DNA of 64,000 nucleotides from Fibrobacter sp. (GTDB lineage: Bacteria > Fibrobacterota > Fibrobacteria > Fibrobacterales > Fibrobacteraceae): NCBI GenBank assembly GCA_017475045.1, contig JAFVGH010000076.1, forward strand, positions 1-64,000. Direction: 5' to 3'. Shown piece by piece: positions 14,783-23,620 of the stretch; the first letter of the stretch is position 1; each line of letters starts with the position of its first letter. The notes below the pieces were generated by a model, which was not told the DNA's origin, did not search any database, and saw only the letters and a program-made list of their open reading frames with translations. The translations under genes were made by a program, and so were the position numbers.

Positions 14783-15651
14783 TATTTGCCCAGAGAAATC
14801 AGGCAGAGTCCAGCTATAATCCCCAGCAGGGCCAAGAACTTCAGCTTGCTCTTCCGTTCCTTAAAGATAACAATCCCCGCCACAAAGCTTATAAACACGC
14901 TGGAACGACGGAAAACGGTAATCACCGAAATCAGGGCATCCTTGTCGCTCACCGCCAAGAAATAGCAACGGTCCGCTATGATAATCAGGGCCGCCACCAA
15001 AAGGAAGCTCCAGCGGAACTGGAAGGGGGTGGTCTTTTTACGGGTCGGGTACCAGGTCACCGCGCAAATGAGGAACTGCCACAAGGCCATGTAAAAGCTG
15101 AACCAAACCTGTACCGTCAGAGGGTCAAAGTTCATCCGCTGCAAGATCAACTTGTCGTAGACACCGCTGCAGGCGGCCAGGATGGTACCCAGCACCATGG
15201 AGATAACCCACGGGCTGCTAAAGAAGTGTCCCATTTCCTTACGGCCAGCCAAGCTTAGGCCGATATACGAAACCACGCACAGGCCGATTCCCGCCCACTG
15301 CAAGGGGAAAGGACGTTCCCCCATAAAGCTCACCGCTATGCCGATAGTAAAAAGAGGAGCCAAAGCCCTAATGGTAGCCGAAATGCTAAGGGGCATATGG
15401 GCAATGGCATTATAGGTCAAAAGCCAGCTACCGCCCACAATCAGGGCCTTACCCATCAAGAAAACATGCTCACGAAGAGCCAAGGTCTCGGTATGTCCCG
15501 AAACCAGAACGGGCAACATGAACAGCGCATAGAACGCACTACAGAGAAAGAGGACCGGCCTAACCGCATTCCCCTGAACGGACTTCTTCTTGGCCAAATC
15601 GTAGAACCCAAGAAAGAAGGCCGAGGCAAGTGCCAACAGCAACCATGACAT
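14782..15651 (-). CDS. EamA/DMT-family membrane transporter
   Basis: 289 residues with about ten hydrophobic helices in two similar halves, the layout of the drug/metabolite transporter superfamily. The second half contains the usual end of the domain (VITVFRRSSVFISFVAGIVI, then FKERKSKLKF and a final hydrophobic helix). The substrate cannot be inferred. It overlaps coaE by one base and probably shares its transcript. Confidence 0.8.
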   Translation of the reverse strand: MSWLLLALASAFFLGFYDLAKKKSVQGNAVRPVLFLCSAFYALFMLPVLVSGHTETLALREHVFLMGKALIVGGSWLLTYNAIAHMPLSISATIRALAPLFTIGIAVSFMGERPFPLQWAGIGLCVVSYIGLSLAGRKEMGHFFSSPWVISMVLGTILAACSGVYDKLILQRMNFDPLTVQVWFSFYMALWQFLICAVTWYPTRKKTTPFQFRWSFLLVAALIIIADRCYFLAVSDKDALISVITVFRRSSVFISFVAGIVIFKERKSKLKFLALLGIIAGLCLISLGK

Positions 15652-15733
15652 GTGGCCAATAATTTAGAAATTTGGCTTGCCAAACCGAGCGACAATACTA
15701 TTTTTTATTAAAACATCAAACAGGAGGCCCAAC

Positions 15734-16177
15734 ATGGGTATCAAAGGAAAAGCATCTTCACTCATTGAAGAATTCAAGGCATTCGCCTTCAAAGGCAATA
15801 TCGTTGACATGGCCATCGGTGTTATCATCGGCGGCGCCTTCGGCAAGATCGTCACCAGCTTCGTAAACGACATCGTGATGCCCTCGGTCACGGCTATCAT
15901 CGCCATGGCTGGCGGCAAGGACGCTGGCGAAGGCCTCAAGGCCCTTTCCATCACCACCGCTAGCGGTGTGGAAATTCCCTACGGCAACTTCATCGGTGGC
16001 ATCGTGGACTTCTTAATCGTGGCCATCGTGGTCTTCCTCGTCATGAAGAAGTTCCTCGGATTCATGCAGAACATGCGCAAGCAGGAAGAAGCCAAGCCTG
16101 CCGAACCGCCTGCTCCGCCTGAGCCTTCCAACGAAGAAAAGCTCCTCACCGAAATCCGCGACCTGCTGAAGAAGTAA
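15734..16177 (+). CDS. mscL: Large-conductance mechanosensitive channel
   Basis: 147 residues from the ATG at 15734, selected for the AGGAGG site at 15722-15727 and the correct MscL N-terminus (MGIKGKASSLIEEFKAFAFK). TM1 is GNIVDMAIGVIIGGAFGKIV, with the channel-constricting small residues, and TM2 is FIGGIVDFLIVAIVVFLVMK. The C-terminal bundle (KLLTEIRDLLKK) is present after a Pro-rich linker. It forms an inner-membrane pentamer that opens under hypo-osmotic shock. Confidence 0.95.
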   Translation: MGIKGKASSLIEEFKAFAFKGNIVDMAIGVIIGGAFGKIVTSFVNDIVMPSVTAIIAMAGGKDAGEGLKALSITTASGVEIPYGNFIGGIVDFLIVAIVVFLVMKKFLGFMQNMRKQEEAKPAEPPAPPEPSNEEKLLTEIRDLLKK

Positions 16178-16220
16178 GGCGCTGCTTCGACATCGAAGGA
16201 TCTAAAAGATTTCAAAACGA

Positions 16221-16246
16221 AGACCGCTCCGGCGGTCTTTTATTTT
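16221..16246. terminator. Bidirectional terminator between mscL and recF
   Basis: AGACCGC/GCGGTCT stem with a 4-nt loop and T-rich tail on the forward strand. It overlaps the recF stop codon region and has an A-rich left flank, so it can serve both genes. Confidence 0.8.
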
Positions 16247-17439
16247 ATAGAAATCGTCGTATCGGCCTTGAACGGCAGCTCTTCAGGTTCTGGCGTGGCG
16301 ATGACCACCTGGCACTGCTTTTCGCGAATCAAGGACGCCACCGCATCACGACGGTTCACATCCAGTTCCGCAAAGACATCGTCAAGCAAAAGGACCGGTT
16401 TGTTCAAGTAACGGCTCGCCACATCAACCGCAGCAAAACGCATGGCAATAGCCGCGCAGCGGCACTGTCCCTGTGAGCCCGAAGAACGCATTTCCACATC
16501 ACCGATACATACGCCCAGATCGTCCTTATGGGGGCCCGAAAGCGTAATGCCCTGAATTTTTTCGGCATACTCCAAGCCTGACAGCTTACGGCGATAGGCA
16601 TCCCGCAGGGCATTCTCATCGACCGATCCATCTTGAGCCTCTCCCGAATCTGAGGCAATGCAGTCCGTACTCCCCGACACAGGCGCAATCGTATCCAGTT
16701 CAGAATCATCTAGAAATTCCGCACCGTCCAAGGCGTCCAGTTCCTTGAGAATGGAACTCTTGTAGGCGCAGGTAATCTCGTCGACACCATTCGAAAGCTT
16801 GCGGTAGTAGCTTGTAATAATCGGCGAGATTTCTTTTGAAAGTTCTATGCGGGCAGCCCAAAGTTTTGCACCCAAGTCGGCAAGCTGTTCAGTAAGCACA
16901 ATGAACAGTTCTTCCCCACCGGTGGCCACCCCCTCACGCTTGAACTGCCGAAGCCACTGGTTACGCTGTTGCAAGATCCGCCTGTAGTTCCGCAAGGTGG
17001 TGGCATTTGCCGCCGATCGAAAACAGAGGATTTCATCAAGCCAGCGCCGGCGTACATCGGGAGCCCCACGCAAAAGCTCGATATCAGAAGGCTGCATCAC
17101 GACAGCCGGCAAATTGCCGAACAGCGCCGCCGGAGAGCGGAGGGTCTCCCCGTTTTCCCGGACATCGCAAGCCCTACGTCCAACCCGTATGGCACGCGTC
17201 ACCGTACGGGCCGCCTCTTCGAAACTGCCCCGAAGAATAAGCTCATCGCCATTCCAGGCGATCATCTCTTTTAAGTCATGGGCCCGGAACGAAAAACCTT
17301 GAGAAAGCAAATGGATAGATTCTAGAACCGTGGTCTTCCCGCAACCATTGGGGCCGCCCACCACGTTAATTCCCGGAGAGAATTCAAGCTCCCGGGAACC
17401 AAGACTCCGAACCTTTTCTATCCAGAGTTTTGAAATCAC
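16240..17439 (-). CDS. recF: DNA replication and repair protein RecF
   Basis: 399 residues. Walker A GPNGCGKT at 29-36 sits after the family start ISKLWIEKVRSL, and the C-terminal LSGPHKDD, SQGQCR signature and LLLDDVFAELD Walker B complete an SMC-like ABC ATPase. RecF loads RecA with RecO and RecR at gaps behind forks. The usual partners dnaA, dnaN and gyrB are absent; instead recF is the last gene of a run of envelope genes and overlaps the PorV-like gene by 4 bp. An acidic insertion at about 225-262 is longer than usual. Confidence 0.95.
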   Translation of the reverse strand: MISKLWIEKVRSLGSRELEFSPGINVVGGPNGCGKTTVLESIHLLSQGFSFRAHDLKEMIAWNGDELILRGSFEEAARTVTRAIRVGRRACDVRENGETLRSPAALFGNLPAVVMQPSDIELLRGAPDVRRRWLDEILCFRSAANATTLRNYRRILQQRNQWLRQFKREGVATGGEELFIVLTEQLADLGAKLWAARIELSKEISPIITSYYRKLSNGVDEITCAYKSSILKELDALDGAEFLDDSELDTIAPVSGSTDCIASDSGEAQDGSVDENALRDAYRRKLSGLEYAEKIQGITLSGPHKDDLGVCIGDVEMRSSGSQGQCRCAAIAMRFAAVDVASRYLNKPVLLLDDVFAELDVNRRDAVASLIREKQCQVVIATPEPEELPFKADTTISIK

Positions 17440-18494
17440 GGGATATAGCCTCGTAAGCCAAAACTCAGTGGGTTCCAGAGTCCAGCCTCGGATTCGTAGG
17501 TCAGGGCGTAGTTCACGTCGAACAGATACTTCTTTTTCGCGATGGGAATCCTGAACTTGTAACCAAGCCCCACCATGTAGTTCTGGTCATCCATACCCAT
17601 ACGAACCGTTCCGTCCGTAATAATCTCGCATTCAAAACCGACACGGGCAGTCCATAGATGCCAATGGGTGTCGAATACCAAAAGAGTGTCCGCCAGCTGG
17701 TAATCCAAGGCCTCCATCCAGGCGTAAACAGGCTTGCCCAGCACCTTGGAGCGGTAACCGGCGCCAACTTGCAAAACCTTGGGCCGCACCCCTTCGGTTG
17801 AGGGCACGGAATTGTCGGAGCTCACCGTCTTGGTCCAGCGCGACGAAAGGTTCTTGCTGAAGCTTAAGTTCCGAATGACCACCGAGGTAGACCATTTCTC
17901 GTTCCACTGGCGAAGCCAACCGATATTTAGAGACACGGGACTGGTGTAGCCGTCATTCAAATCAATATTATCGTCTTCGTAGTATTCGGCGATATCCATG
18001 TTGTCGTAACTCAAGGAAAGGGATATACCGAAAGCATCCCTGCGGGTAGCCCTGTACGAAAATCCCAAATACATCATGGAAAAGAACGGCGTGGCTGTAC
18101 CAAGCGTCTGGTCATCGTCATCAATGACCTTGAAATCCATGTCACCACGGTAAAGCATGGCAAAACCGATTCCCATGCGCTTGCCTACAGAGCTTTCAAT
18201 TCCCAGAGAGCCGCCTGTACGGTCAAGGTCACGCTTTTCACCGTTCAGCGTATAGTTCAGGTTCTGCCTAAAGCCAAGAATAGCCGGATTCCAGTAGGCG
18301 CCGGGCATGGCAGACGTATCGGCTGAACCCGTGTTGCCACGGCCCAGTTCGCGGGTACCCGCACCCATACGCTCTACAAAACCATCAAAGCCCCCCAGGG
18401 CAGCCTTCTTCTCGACAACGCCCGCCGAGGCGATGGAAGCGAGAAGTAGAAGTGCGACAAGTACTGGTATAAAAGGTATGGATCCCCGCATCAC
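17436..18494 (-). CDS. PorV/PorQ-like outer-membrane beta-barrel protein
   Basis: 352 residues with a signal peptide (to about residue 24). The segment MGAGTRELGRGNTGSADTS followed by GAYWNPAILGF is the signature seen in PorV/PorQ and related UPF0164-type barrels ('GARALGMGNTGVA..DASAVYWNPA'). The rest is alternating amphipathic strands. PorV shuttles T9SS cargo to the cell surface in Bacteroidetes; a matching role for the hydrolases with C-terminal sorting-like domains in this window is an inference. It overlaps the genes on both sides by 4 bp. Confidence 0.7.
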   Translation of the reverse strand: MMRGSIPFIPVLVALLLLASIASAGVVEKKAALGGFDGFVERMGAGTRELGRGNTGSADTSAMPGAYWNPAILGFRQNLNYTLNGEKRDLDRTGGSLGIESSVGKRMGIGFAMLYRGDMDFKVIDDDDQTLGTATPFFSMMYLGFSYRATRRDAFGISLSLSYDNMDIAEYYEDDNIDLNDGYTSPVSLNIGWLRQWNEKWSTSVVIRNLSFSKNLSSRWTKTVSSDNSVPSTEGVRPKVLQVGAGYRSKVLGKPVYAWMEALDYQLADTLLVFDTHWHLWTARVGFECEIITDGTVRMGMDDQNYMVGLGYKFRIPIAKKKYLFDVNYALTYESEAGLWNPLSFGLRGYIP

Positions 18495-20125
18495 CGACCT
18501 CCCCCGAGGCTCATGACCTTGCCCCAGCCAACGTGTCCGTGATTGTCCTTAACCCTTACATAATAAATGCCCATGGTGCAGGGCCTACCCGCGTCGTCCA
18601 GGCCATCCCAGAAATCTTCCTTGGCATTGGTACTACGGGATTCATCGGCCAGGCGGGGAGCACCACTCACAATCTTGCGCACCCTGCGCATATCGTAACT
18701 GAAGACCTCGATGGTAATCTTGGAATCCTTGCCCACCTTGTACGACACCAAGGATTCTCCCCCCGCCACGATAACGGAGGGAACCATACGCACAGACCCC
18801 AGGTTGCCGCCCAGCTTGGCACGGTTAAGAACAGGCGTCCAAGTCTTTCCGGAATCAGCCGAAACAGAAATTCCGTTGCCGTCCGTCGCAACAGCAAGAC
18901 CCATAGTCTTTGCATTCAGGGGGAACTTGGTGATGGCGGTGATGATGGCATCACGGTCCGTAACTCCTGTCTCGAAATCGTTAAGCCAAGGGTCCGTCGA
19001 TTCTACGCCCTTCCCGTGAGTGCGTACGCCCCTGGAATCCAGAAGCAGGTAACCACTAACGGAACCGCCAGCCACCCACACGCCAACGTAGGCCTTGTCA
19101 CCCATAAAGGCGACGCCCGTTACCGTGTAGTCCGCATTGTCGTAAATGTCTTTCTTCTGGGCTGCTCCTGCCGAATCCAGGAACACGACCTTCTTGAAAT
19201 CATCCTTTGCGCCCAGCACCTTGCGCCAAAGGCCACCAGTCATGACACCCTTGTTCAGAGAAGACGTCTCCACGATAGCCTGCAAGGGGCTTCCCCCTAT
19301 CCAGACTCCCGTGACACGCTCCTTTTCTAACGCCTTGGAAGCACTCACGATATCACCTGTAGCAGGCTGCCTCCAAAGTCCCTGGGATGTCGCAATCCAC
19401 AAATCTCCCGTTTCTGGATTCTGTTCCAGATCAAATACGTCCAGGTACTTGGAAAAATCTACCGTACCCGACAAGGGCAACTTTTCCCACTTATGGGATT
19501 TCTTATCCAAAATTTTCTGATCAATCTGGGGGTTCCCCGCTCCCTTAGAAATATCGTATTCCACAATACCCAGACAGCCACGGGCCACATTCAGGGTTTT
19601 CTTGGCTTGCATATAGGCAAAGCCACTAACCGCGTAGTCCATAGGGTCTTCGATGGACTCCACTGAAGGGGGTACATCCAACGGCGTAGGGATAACCCCA
19701 GCATCTTTCAGGGAGAAAAATCCCCGAGGTTCCTGGAAATGGTCCTCTTCGTCTAGGCCGAACATAGGAAGCACCACGCCCAGATCACCGGCAACCTCCA
19801 TAGGGAACCGCCTGCGTTCCGCAAGCTTGTCGGCATAGGTCTGGTAATGGACTGCAGCAAATTCATTGTCCACCGGCTCCACCTGGGACTTGCCCACCTT
19901 GATCTTTCCGGAAGCGTCCAGAGTCAAGGGCAAGAGGGCCACGCCCTGGTTCACCTCGCCCCGGGAATACACCCAAAGCTGCCCGGCCGTCGGTCCAGGA
20001 GCGACGCTTACCGCCCAGTTGCTAAAAAGGGTCTCGCCTTCGGCATAAACCATGCAGGCACCGTATAAGAGCAGGGCAACTCCTGCTACAAATCTACTTG
20101 CCAAATTCTCTTTCAAAAAAAGCAT
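18491..20125 (-). CDS. Secreted beta-propeller-like protein with FlgD-like C-terminal domain
   Basis: 544 residues with a signal peptide ending AEG. The central part has repeated blade-like segments (TGDLWIATSQGLWRQPATGD, VTGVAFMGDKAYVGVWVAGG, LAVATDGNGISVSADSGKTW), as in two-component-regulator or sialidase-like propellers. The last 85 residues (IEVFSYDMRRVRKIVSG, then FWDGLDDAGRPCTMGIYYVRV) form a FlgD/Ig-like domain that often ends T9SS-linked surface proteins. Its stop overlaps the start of the PorV-like gene, which suggests the two work together at the cell surface. The exact role is unknown. Confidence 0.65.
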   Translation of the reverse strand: MLFLKENLASRFVAGVALLLYGACMVYAEGETLFSNWAVSVAPGPTAGQLWVYSRGEVNQGVALLPLTLDASGKIKVGKSQVEPVDNEFAAVHYQTYADKLAERRRFPMEVAGDLGVVLPMFGLDEEDHFQEPRGFFSLKDAGVIPTPLDVPPSVESIEDPMDYAVSGFAYMQAKKTLNVARGCLGIVEYDISKGAGNPQIDQKILDKKSHKWEKLPLSGTVDFSKYLDVFDLEQNPETGDLWIATSQGLWRQPATGDIVSASKALEKERVTGVWIGGSPLQAIVETSSLNKGVMTGGLWRKVLGAKDDFKKVVFLDSAGAAQKKDIYDNADYTVTGVAFMGDKAYVGVWVAGGSVSGYLLLDSRGVRTHGKGVESTDPWLNDFETGVTDRDAIITAITKFPLNAKTMGLAVATDGNGISVSADSGKTWTPVLNRAKLGGNLGSVRMVPSVIVAGGESLVSYKVGKDSKITIEVFSYDMRRVRKIVSGAPRLADESRSTNAKEDFWDGLDDAGRPCTMGIYYVRVKDNHGHVGWGKVMSLGGGR

Positions 20126-20139
20126 AACTACCGCGCTAT

Positions 20140-20772
20140 CTACCGCATGTCAATTTCGTCTACCCCAGGCAGTGCCTTGTACCGGAAATCCTCGACAGAA
20201 ACATTCTTCATGACCTTCAAGTTCACGATGTTGTACCAGCTGGAATTACCCGAAGGGTCCACCGTAAAGAGACGCACCGGCGAGAAGTCCTTCTGGGAAA
20301 GCCACACCTCCATCTGGGTAAACTGACCCTTGTACTTGGAAGGATCCAGCTTGAGCACCCACAGCTTTTGTCCGCCAAAGGCCCCCTCCCCCACACTCAA
20401 GGCCTTACAGTTCAGGTATTTGAACAACAGTTCCGAGGGGTGCAACGAAGAAGACAGGTCCTCTACCGCCTTGATAAGCACCTGTTTCTGCTCCACATTG
20501 TGCTGCCACATGCTTTCGCCGTCGCTGTAGAACTTGATGCCCGCCAACTCTAGCTTGAACTTGTCGCCCTCGGCTACCATCAGCTTGCCCTGCTGGCTCA
20601 CGATATCCGGAGAATCAGCGTAGAACAGTTGCAACTTGAAATCTAGGCTCCAGGCCTTTCCCGACTTAAACCAGTCCTGGGATTTCTTCATCACCTGGTC
20701 TGCAGTCAAAGCATAGGCAGTAGAGGCAAGCAGGCACAAAAAGGACAGTAAAAAAAGACAACGGTTTCTCAT
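20140..20772 (-). CDS. LolA-like periplasmic outer-membrane lipoprotein carrier
   Basis: 210 residues from the ATG at 20772, chosen because it starts a signal peptide (MRNRCLFLLSFLCLLASTAYA). The mature part follows the LolA pattern: LTADQVMKKSQDWF, then KAWSLDFKLQL, DKFKLELAG, DGESMWQHNVEQKQVLIK and a C-terminal QMEVWLSQKDFSPVRLFTVD. LolA carries lipoproteins from the inner to the outer membrane. The gene heads a same-strand run with the propeller protein, the PorV-like barrel and recF. LolA-fold proteins are diverse, so a carrier of another lipid-like ligand is possible. Confidence 0.75.
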   Translation of the reverse strand: MRNRCLFLLSFLCLLASTAYALTADQVMKKSQDWFKSGKAWSLDFKLQLFYADSPDIVSQQGKLMVAEGDKFKLELAGIKFYSDGESMWQHNVEQKQVLIKAVEDLSSSLHPSELLFKYLNCKALSVGEGAFGGQKLWVLKLDPSKYKGQFTQMEVWLSQKDFSPVRLFTVDPSGNSSWYNIVNLKVMKNVSVEDFRYKALPGVDEIDMR

Positions 20773-20873
20773 TAGGTCAAAAATACAAAAAGGAGGGTCT
20801 GCTTTTTGCGAAATCGCTACTTTCCCAAGCAAAAATTTTCTATTTTACGCCTGTACTTTTTTGAAAGGTTTTT

Positions 20874-21995
20874 ATGCGAAAACTGTTTTTGCCTATGGCC
20901 CTGATGGGTGCATCTTTTGCCCTCGCCGCCGAAGTGGAGCTGCACGGCTCTGTCAACGCGGACTACGCCACCTATTTTGATAGTGATTTCGACCCCACCA
21001 ATGCAGCGAACCAGGATATTGACCTTGCGGCTACCGCCCACATGGACGAGAATTTCTCTGTTACGGTAAAGACCAACACCCACAGCACCTATGTCACCGA
21101 CAGCACGGGTAACAAGGATGCCTCCGAGACCCGCAGGCACTACATGGCAAGGACCACCGCTATGGGCGATGGCGGTCGCTTTACGGAATTCAATTTCGAC
21201 GGTGTCGAGTTCCGTTGGGACGTGACTCATGCCGTGGCCCTGGTATTCGGCGACCTGACGTACAGTGCCGGAGCCTTCAACTACTACTATTGGCGCGACC
21301 CCGCCCGCTACGCCGTTATCACCCGCGAAGAAGGCCTGAGAGGTATCGGTTCCGAATTTGGCAACGACAAGTACGGCAAGGGTAAGGTCTATTTTGGAGC
21401 CTCCGAAGACACGGACCACACCATGGCCCTGTTCGCCACCTATGCATTCCCCCTGCTGAACCGCGCCAACGAGCACCTGGTGCTCACCCCCAGCCTGGAC
21501 TGGATGTTCGGCCAGCACATCAACCGCACCCACACCTACGTGCTGGGTACCGAAGTGGACTACTCCAAGAGCTACGAGAACCTGAATTACGGCATCTACG
21601 CCGTTTGGGGACTCCACCCCTACAAGGGCAAGGGCGTCCACTCCTTCTTGCTGGAACCCAGCTTCAACTTCTACTTCTTTAACCTGGGCTTCACCTACTT
21701 CTACACCATCACCGACAAGGACTACGAGGCCGAGCCCCAGCTGTTCACCGACGACCAGTACATGTTTGCGGTGGAACCCAGCTTCAACCTCCACAAGAAA
21801 TTCACCCTGGGCGTGTCTTACGAATACCACGACCCGGATAGAGAAGTTCACGGTGACGACTACACCTTCCTCGGCATGAATTTCTACCTGTACCCCACCA
21901 TGGGCAGCGAAATCGTGTTCTGGTACGGCTATAACTTCAGCGACAACTTCGATACCGACTTTGCCCTGGGTATCAGCGGCAAGGTGGAATTCTAG
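20874..21995 (+). CDS. Outer-membrane porin-like beta-barrel
   Basis: 373 residues with signal peptide MRKLFLPMALMGASFALA. The mature chain is a series of amphipathic strands separated by Asp/Gly/Asn turns, ending in GISGKVEF with a terminal Phe, the usual Bam recognition end. Tyr- and Trp-rich girdle residues are common (YYYWRDPARY, YNLNYG-like repeats). I cannot name a family. It is divergent from the lolA-like gene, with about 100 bp between the two starts, and is followed by a terminator. Confidence 0.7.
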   Translation: MRKLFLPMALMGASFALAAEVELHGSVNADYATYFDSDFDPTNAANQDIDLAATAHMDENFSVTVKTNTHSTYVTDSTGNKDASETRRHYMARTTAMGDGGRFTEFNFDGVEFRWDVTHAVALVFGDLTYSAGAFNYYYWRDPARYAVITREEGLRGIGSEFGNDKYGKGKVYFGASEDTDHTMALFATYAFPLLNRANEHLVLTPSLDWMFGQHINRTHTYVLGTEVDYSKSYENLNYGIYAVWGLHPYKGKGVHSFLLEPSFNFYFFNLGFTYFYTITDKDYEAEPQLFTDDQYMFAVEPSFNLHKKFTLGVSYEYHDPDREVHGDDYTFLGMNFYLYPTMGSEIVFWYGYNFSDNFDTDFALGISGKVEF

Positions 21996-22029
21996 CGGTT
22001 ACTAAGCAGTAGGAAGTGACACGAATGTG

Positions 22030-22066
22030 TCATCCTGAGCGAAGTGTAACGGAGTCGAAGGATCTA
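22030..22066 (+). repeat. Dispersed intergenic repeat, GTCATCCTGAGCGAAG type
   Basis: Contains GTCATCCTGAGCGAAG and GTCGAAGGATCT, a repeat form common between genes of many bacteria. A related element (GTCATTGCGAG...GAAGCAATCT) is found inside truB at about 42670-42705. Confidence 0.6.
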
Positions 22067-22116
22067 TAGTTAGATTAGACAGTGGTTAGAATTTCGGTTT
22101 GTAGGATATAGAAAGT

Positions 22117-22141
22117 GCCGGGTTTGACCCGGCCTTCTTTT
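22117..22141 (+). terminator. Terminator after the porin-like gene
   Basis: GCCGGGT/ACCCGGC stem with a 3-nt loop followed by CTT and a long T run. Confidence 0.85.
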
Positions 22142-22169
22142 TTTGTGCCCAACGATTCTAGCGTGAACG

Positions 22170-22467
22170 GTCGTTACCGTGAGCAACAAGCGCCTGGTAT
22201 TAACCAGGCGTGTTTGCGAGAGCATCGGCAAGCCGTAGAAATGTCTAAGCTTTTAGCCGATGCGGTCATTACCGTGAGCAAAAAGCGACCCGGCGTTAAC
22301 GGGTCGCGTTTGCGAGAGAATCCGCAAGCCGGAGAAGTGTCGAAGCTTTTAGCCGATGCGGTCATTACCGTGAGCAAAAAGCGACCCGGCGTTAACGGGT
22401 CGCGTTTGCGAGAGAATCCGCAAGCCGGAGAAGCATCCCCCGGTTTTAGTGGATTCGGTCATTATTA
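22170..22467 (+). repeat. Tandem array of about three 96-bp units, each with a structured hairpin core
   Basis: Unit starts are at about 22170, 22265 and 22361 (period 95-96 bp). The core of each unit runs from GTGAGCAA to TTGCGAGAG (22179-22222, 22274-22318, 22370-22414). Unit 1 has the stem CGCCTGGT/ACCAGGCG; units 2 and 3 have GCGACCCG/CGGGTCGC, while the TTAA in the loop and the flanks are kept. The third unit decays into the 3' end of the lipoprotein gene at 22468. The array can be read as a 119-residue open frame, but there is no ribosome site and the base pairing is better conserved than any protein. The rest of the 21996-22467 gap holds a terminator and a short dispersed repeat. Confidence 0.85.
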
Positions 22468-23526
22468 TTACTGACCGAGGAACTTGCGGCCGATGCCGTA
22501 TTCGTCCTTGTATTCCACGTAGTCAGGAACGAAGTCCTTGCCATAGCTGAAGCTTACGTTCAGAGAGCACTGGAATTCGTTCATCAGCTTGCCCTTCTGC
22601 CCCGGCTTGATCTTCTGCTGCTTCTTTTCGATCTTCTCGTCGCCCTTCTTGCCTACCAGGACTTCGGCTTCGCACCAGCCACCGGTAGCCTTGGCAACCA
22701 CTTCCTGACCGTCGGTAGAGACCAGCTTGATCTTGGAGGGGTCAAGTTCGGTGTTGTTGCCGGTAGAGGCCCAGAACTGGAGTTCGCCACTGAGAGAACC
22801 CGGAGCAATCTTGATGGTGGGGAAAGCCATGACATAACCCCACTTGTCGATACGGCGGTTCACCGGTTCGCCAATCTGTTCACCGAAGATGAGGAAGTAA
22901 CCGCGAGTACCAAGACGGCTCTTGTTCAGGGCGGCCTTGACTTCGGAGTTTTCCGGAGCCATTTCAGCAATTTTCATAAGCTGGTATTCGCAAACCACCG
23001 GATCGGATTCGCTCTTTGCATCGGCCAAGTTCTTGGCCACGTAGGCGTTTTCGGCTTCGGTACGGATGGCCTTCACAGCGCCTTCGGCCACGTTACGGGC
23101 CTTGGCGGTAGCAAGGGCGGTATCGATCTTGGCAAAGGCATTGATGACCGTGTTGTAGTCCACGCCTTCCTGAGCTGCCTGCTGCTTACCCACGTTAGCA
23201 AGAGTGGTCACGTATTCTTCAACCACCACGTCTTCCTTGACGTCGGGCATGTTCACAGAGGCCTTTTCGAAGTAACCATTGATGAGGTCGCTGTTCAGGT
23301 CTTTCTTGGCTTCAATTTCAGCGGCACGAACGAGAGCCAGAGTGAAATTGTCATAGAATTCACTGGACATACTGCCCTTTTTCTTGGCTTCCAGGTAAGA
23401 GTTGATGGCGTTGCGGAAACGACCTTCCTTGAGGTGTTCGTCACCGCGCTTTTCGTTGGTGCCCTTGCAGCCGACCATGGAAAAAGCCACGGAAGCAGCC
23501 AATGCAGCGATTAACAATTTCTTCAT
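22468..23526 (-). CDS. Lipoprotein, paralogue of the gene at 4415
   Basis: 352 residues from the ATG at 23526, chosen since it starts a lipoprotein signal (MKKLLIAALAASVAFSMVGC, lipid Cys20); an upstream in-frame start would bury it. Residues 25-55 resemble a TPR helix pair (RGDEHLKEGRFRNAINSYLEA). The helical middle and the C-terminal region (WGYVMAFPTIKI, GWCEAEVLVGKKG, YGIGRKFLGQ) align with the lipoprotein at 4415-5698. The function is unknown. It is divergent from the GT5 gene, with an operator-like site in the shared upstream region. Confidence 0.75.
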   Translation of the reverse strand: MKKLLIAALAASVAFSMVGCKGTNEKRGDEHLKEGRFRNAINSYLEAKKKGSMSSEFYDNFTLALVRAAEIEAKKDLNSDLINGYFEKASVNMPDVKEDVVVEEYVTTLANVGKQQAAQEGVDYNTVINAFAKIDTALATAKARNVAEGAVKAIRTEAENAYVAKNLADAKSESDPVVCEYQLMKIAEMAPENSEVKAALNKSRLGTRGYFLIFGEQIGEPVNRRIDKWGYVMAFPTIKIAPGSLSGELQFWASTGNNTELDPSKIKLVSTDGQEVVAKATGGWCEAEVLVGKKGDEKIEKKQQKIKPGQKGKLMNEFQCSLNVSFSYGKDFVPDYVEYKDEYGIGRKFLGQ

Positions 23527-23620
23527 TTTATTAAATCCTCGAAGATTAAGTTCAAAAAGAAACCTTTTATCCGAAAAAATGGGATTTAGGACTTTCAATT
23601 TATAATTTAATTAAATAAAT

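Noticed and set aside
22179..22414. Integron attC-type sites
   Set aside because: The ends lack the RYYYAAC/GTTRRRY core and there are no cassette genes or integrase.
22170..22467. CRISPR array
   Set aside because: The unit is 96 bp, copies 2 and 3 are the same throughout, there are no unique spacers and no cas genes.
22115..22474. 119-residue frame with 32-residue repeats
   Set aside because: It coincides with the hairpin array, has no ribosome site, and stem pairing changes at the DNA level are better explained by structure than by protein.
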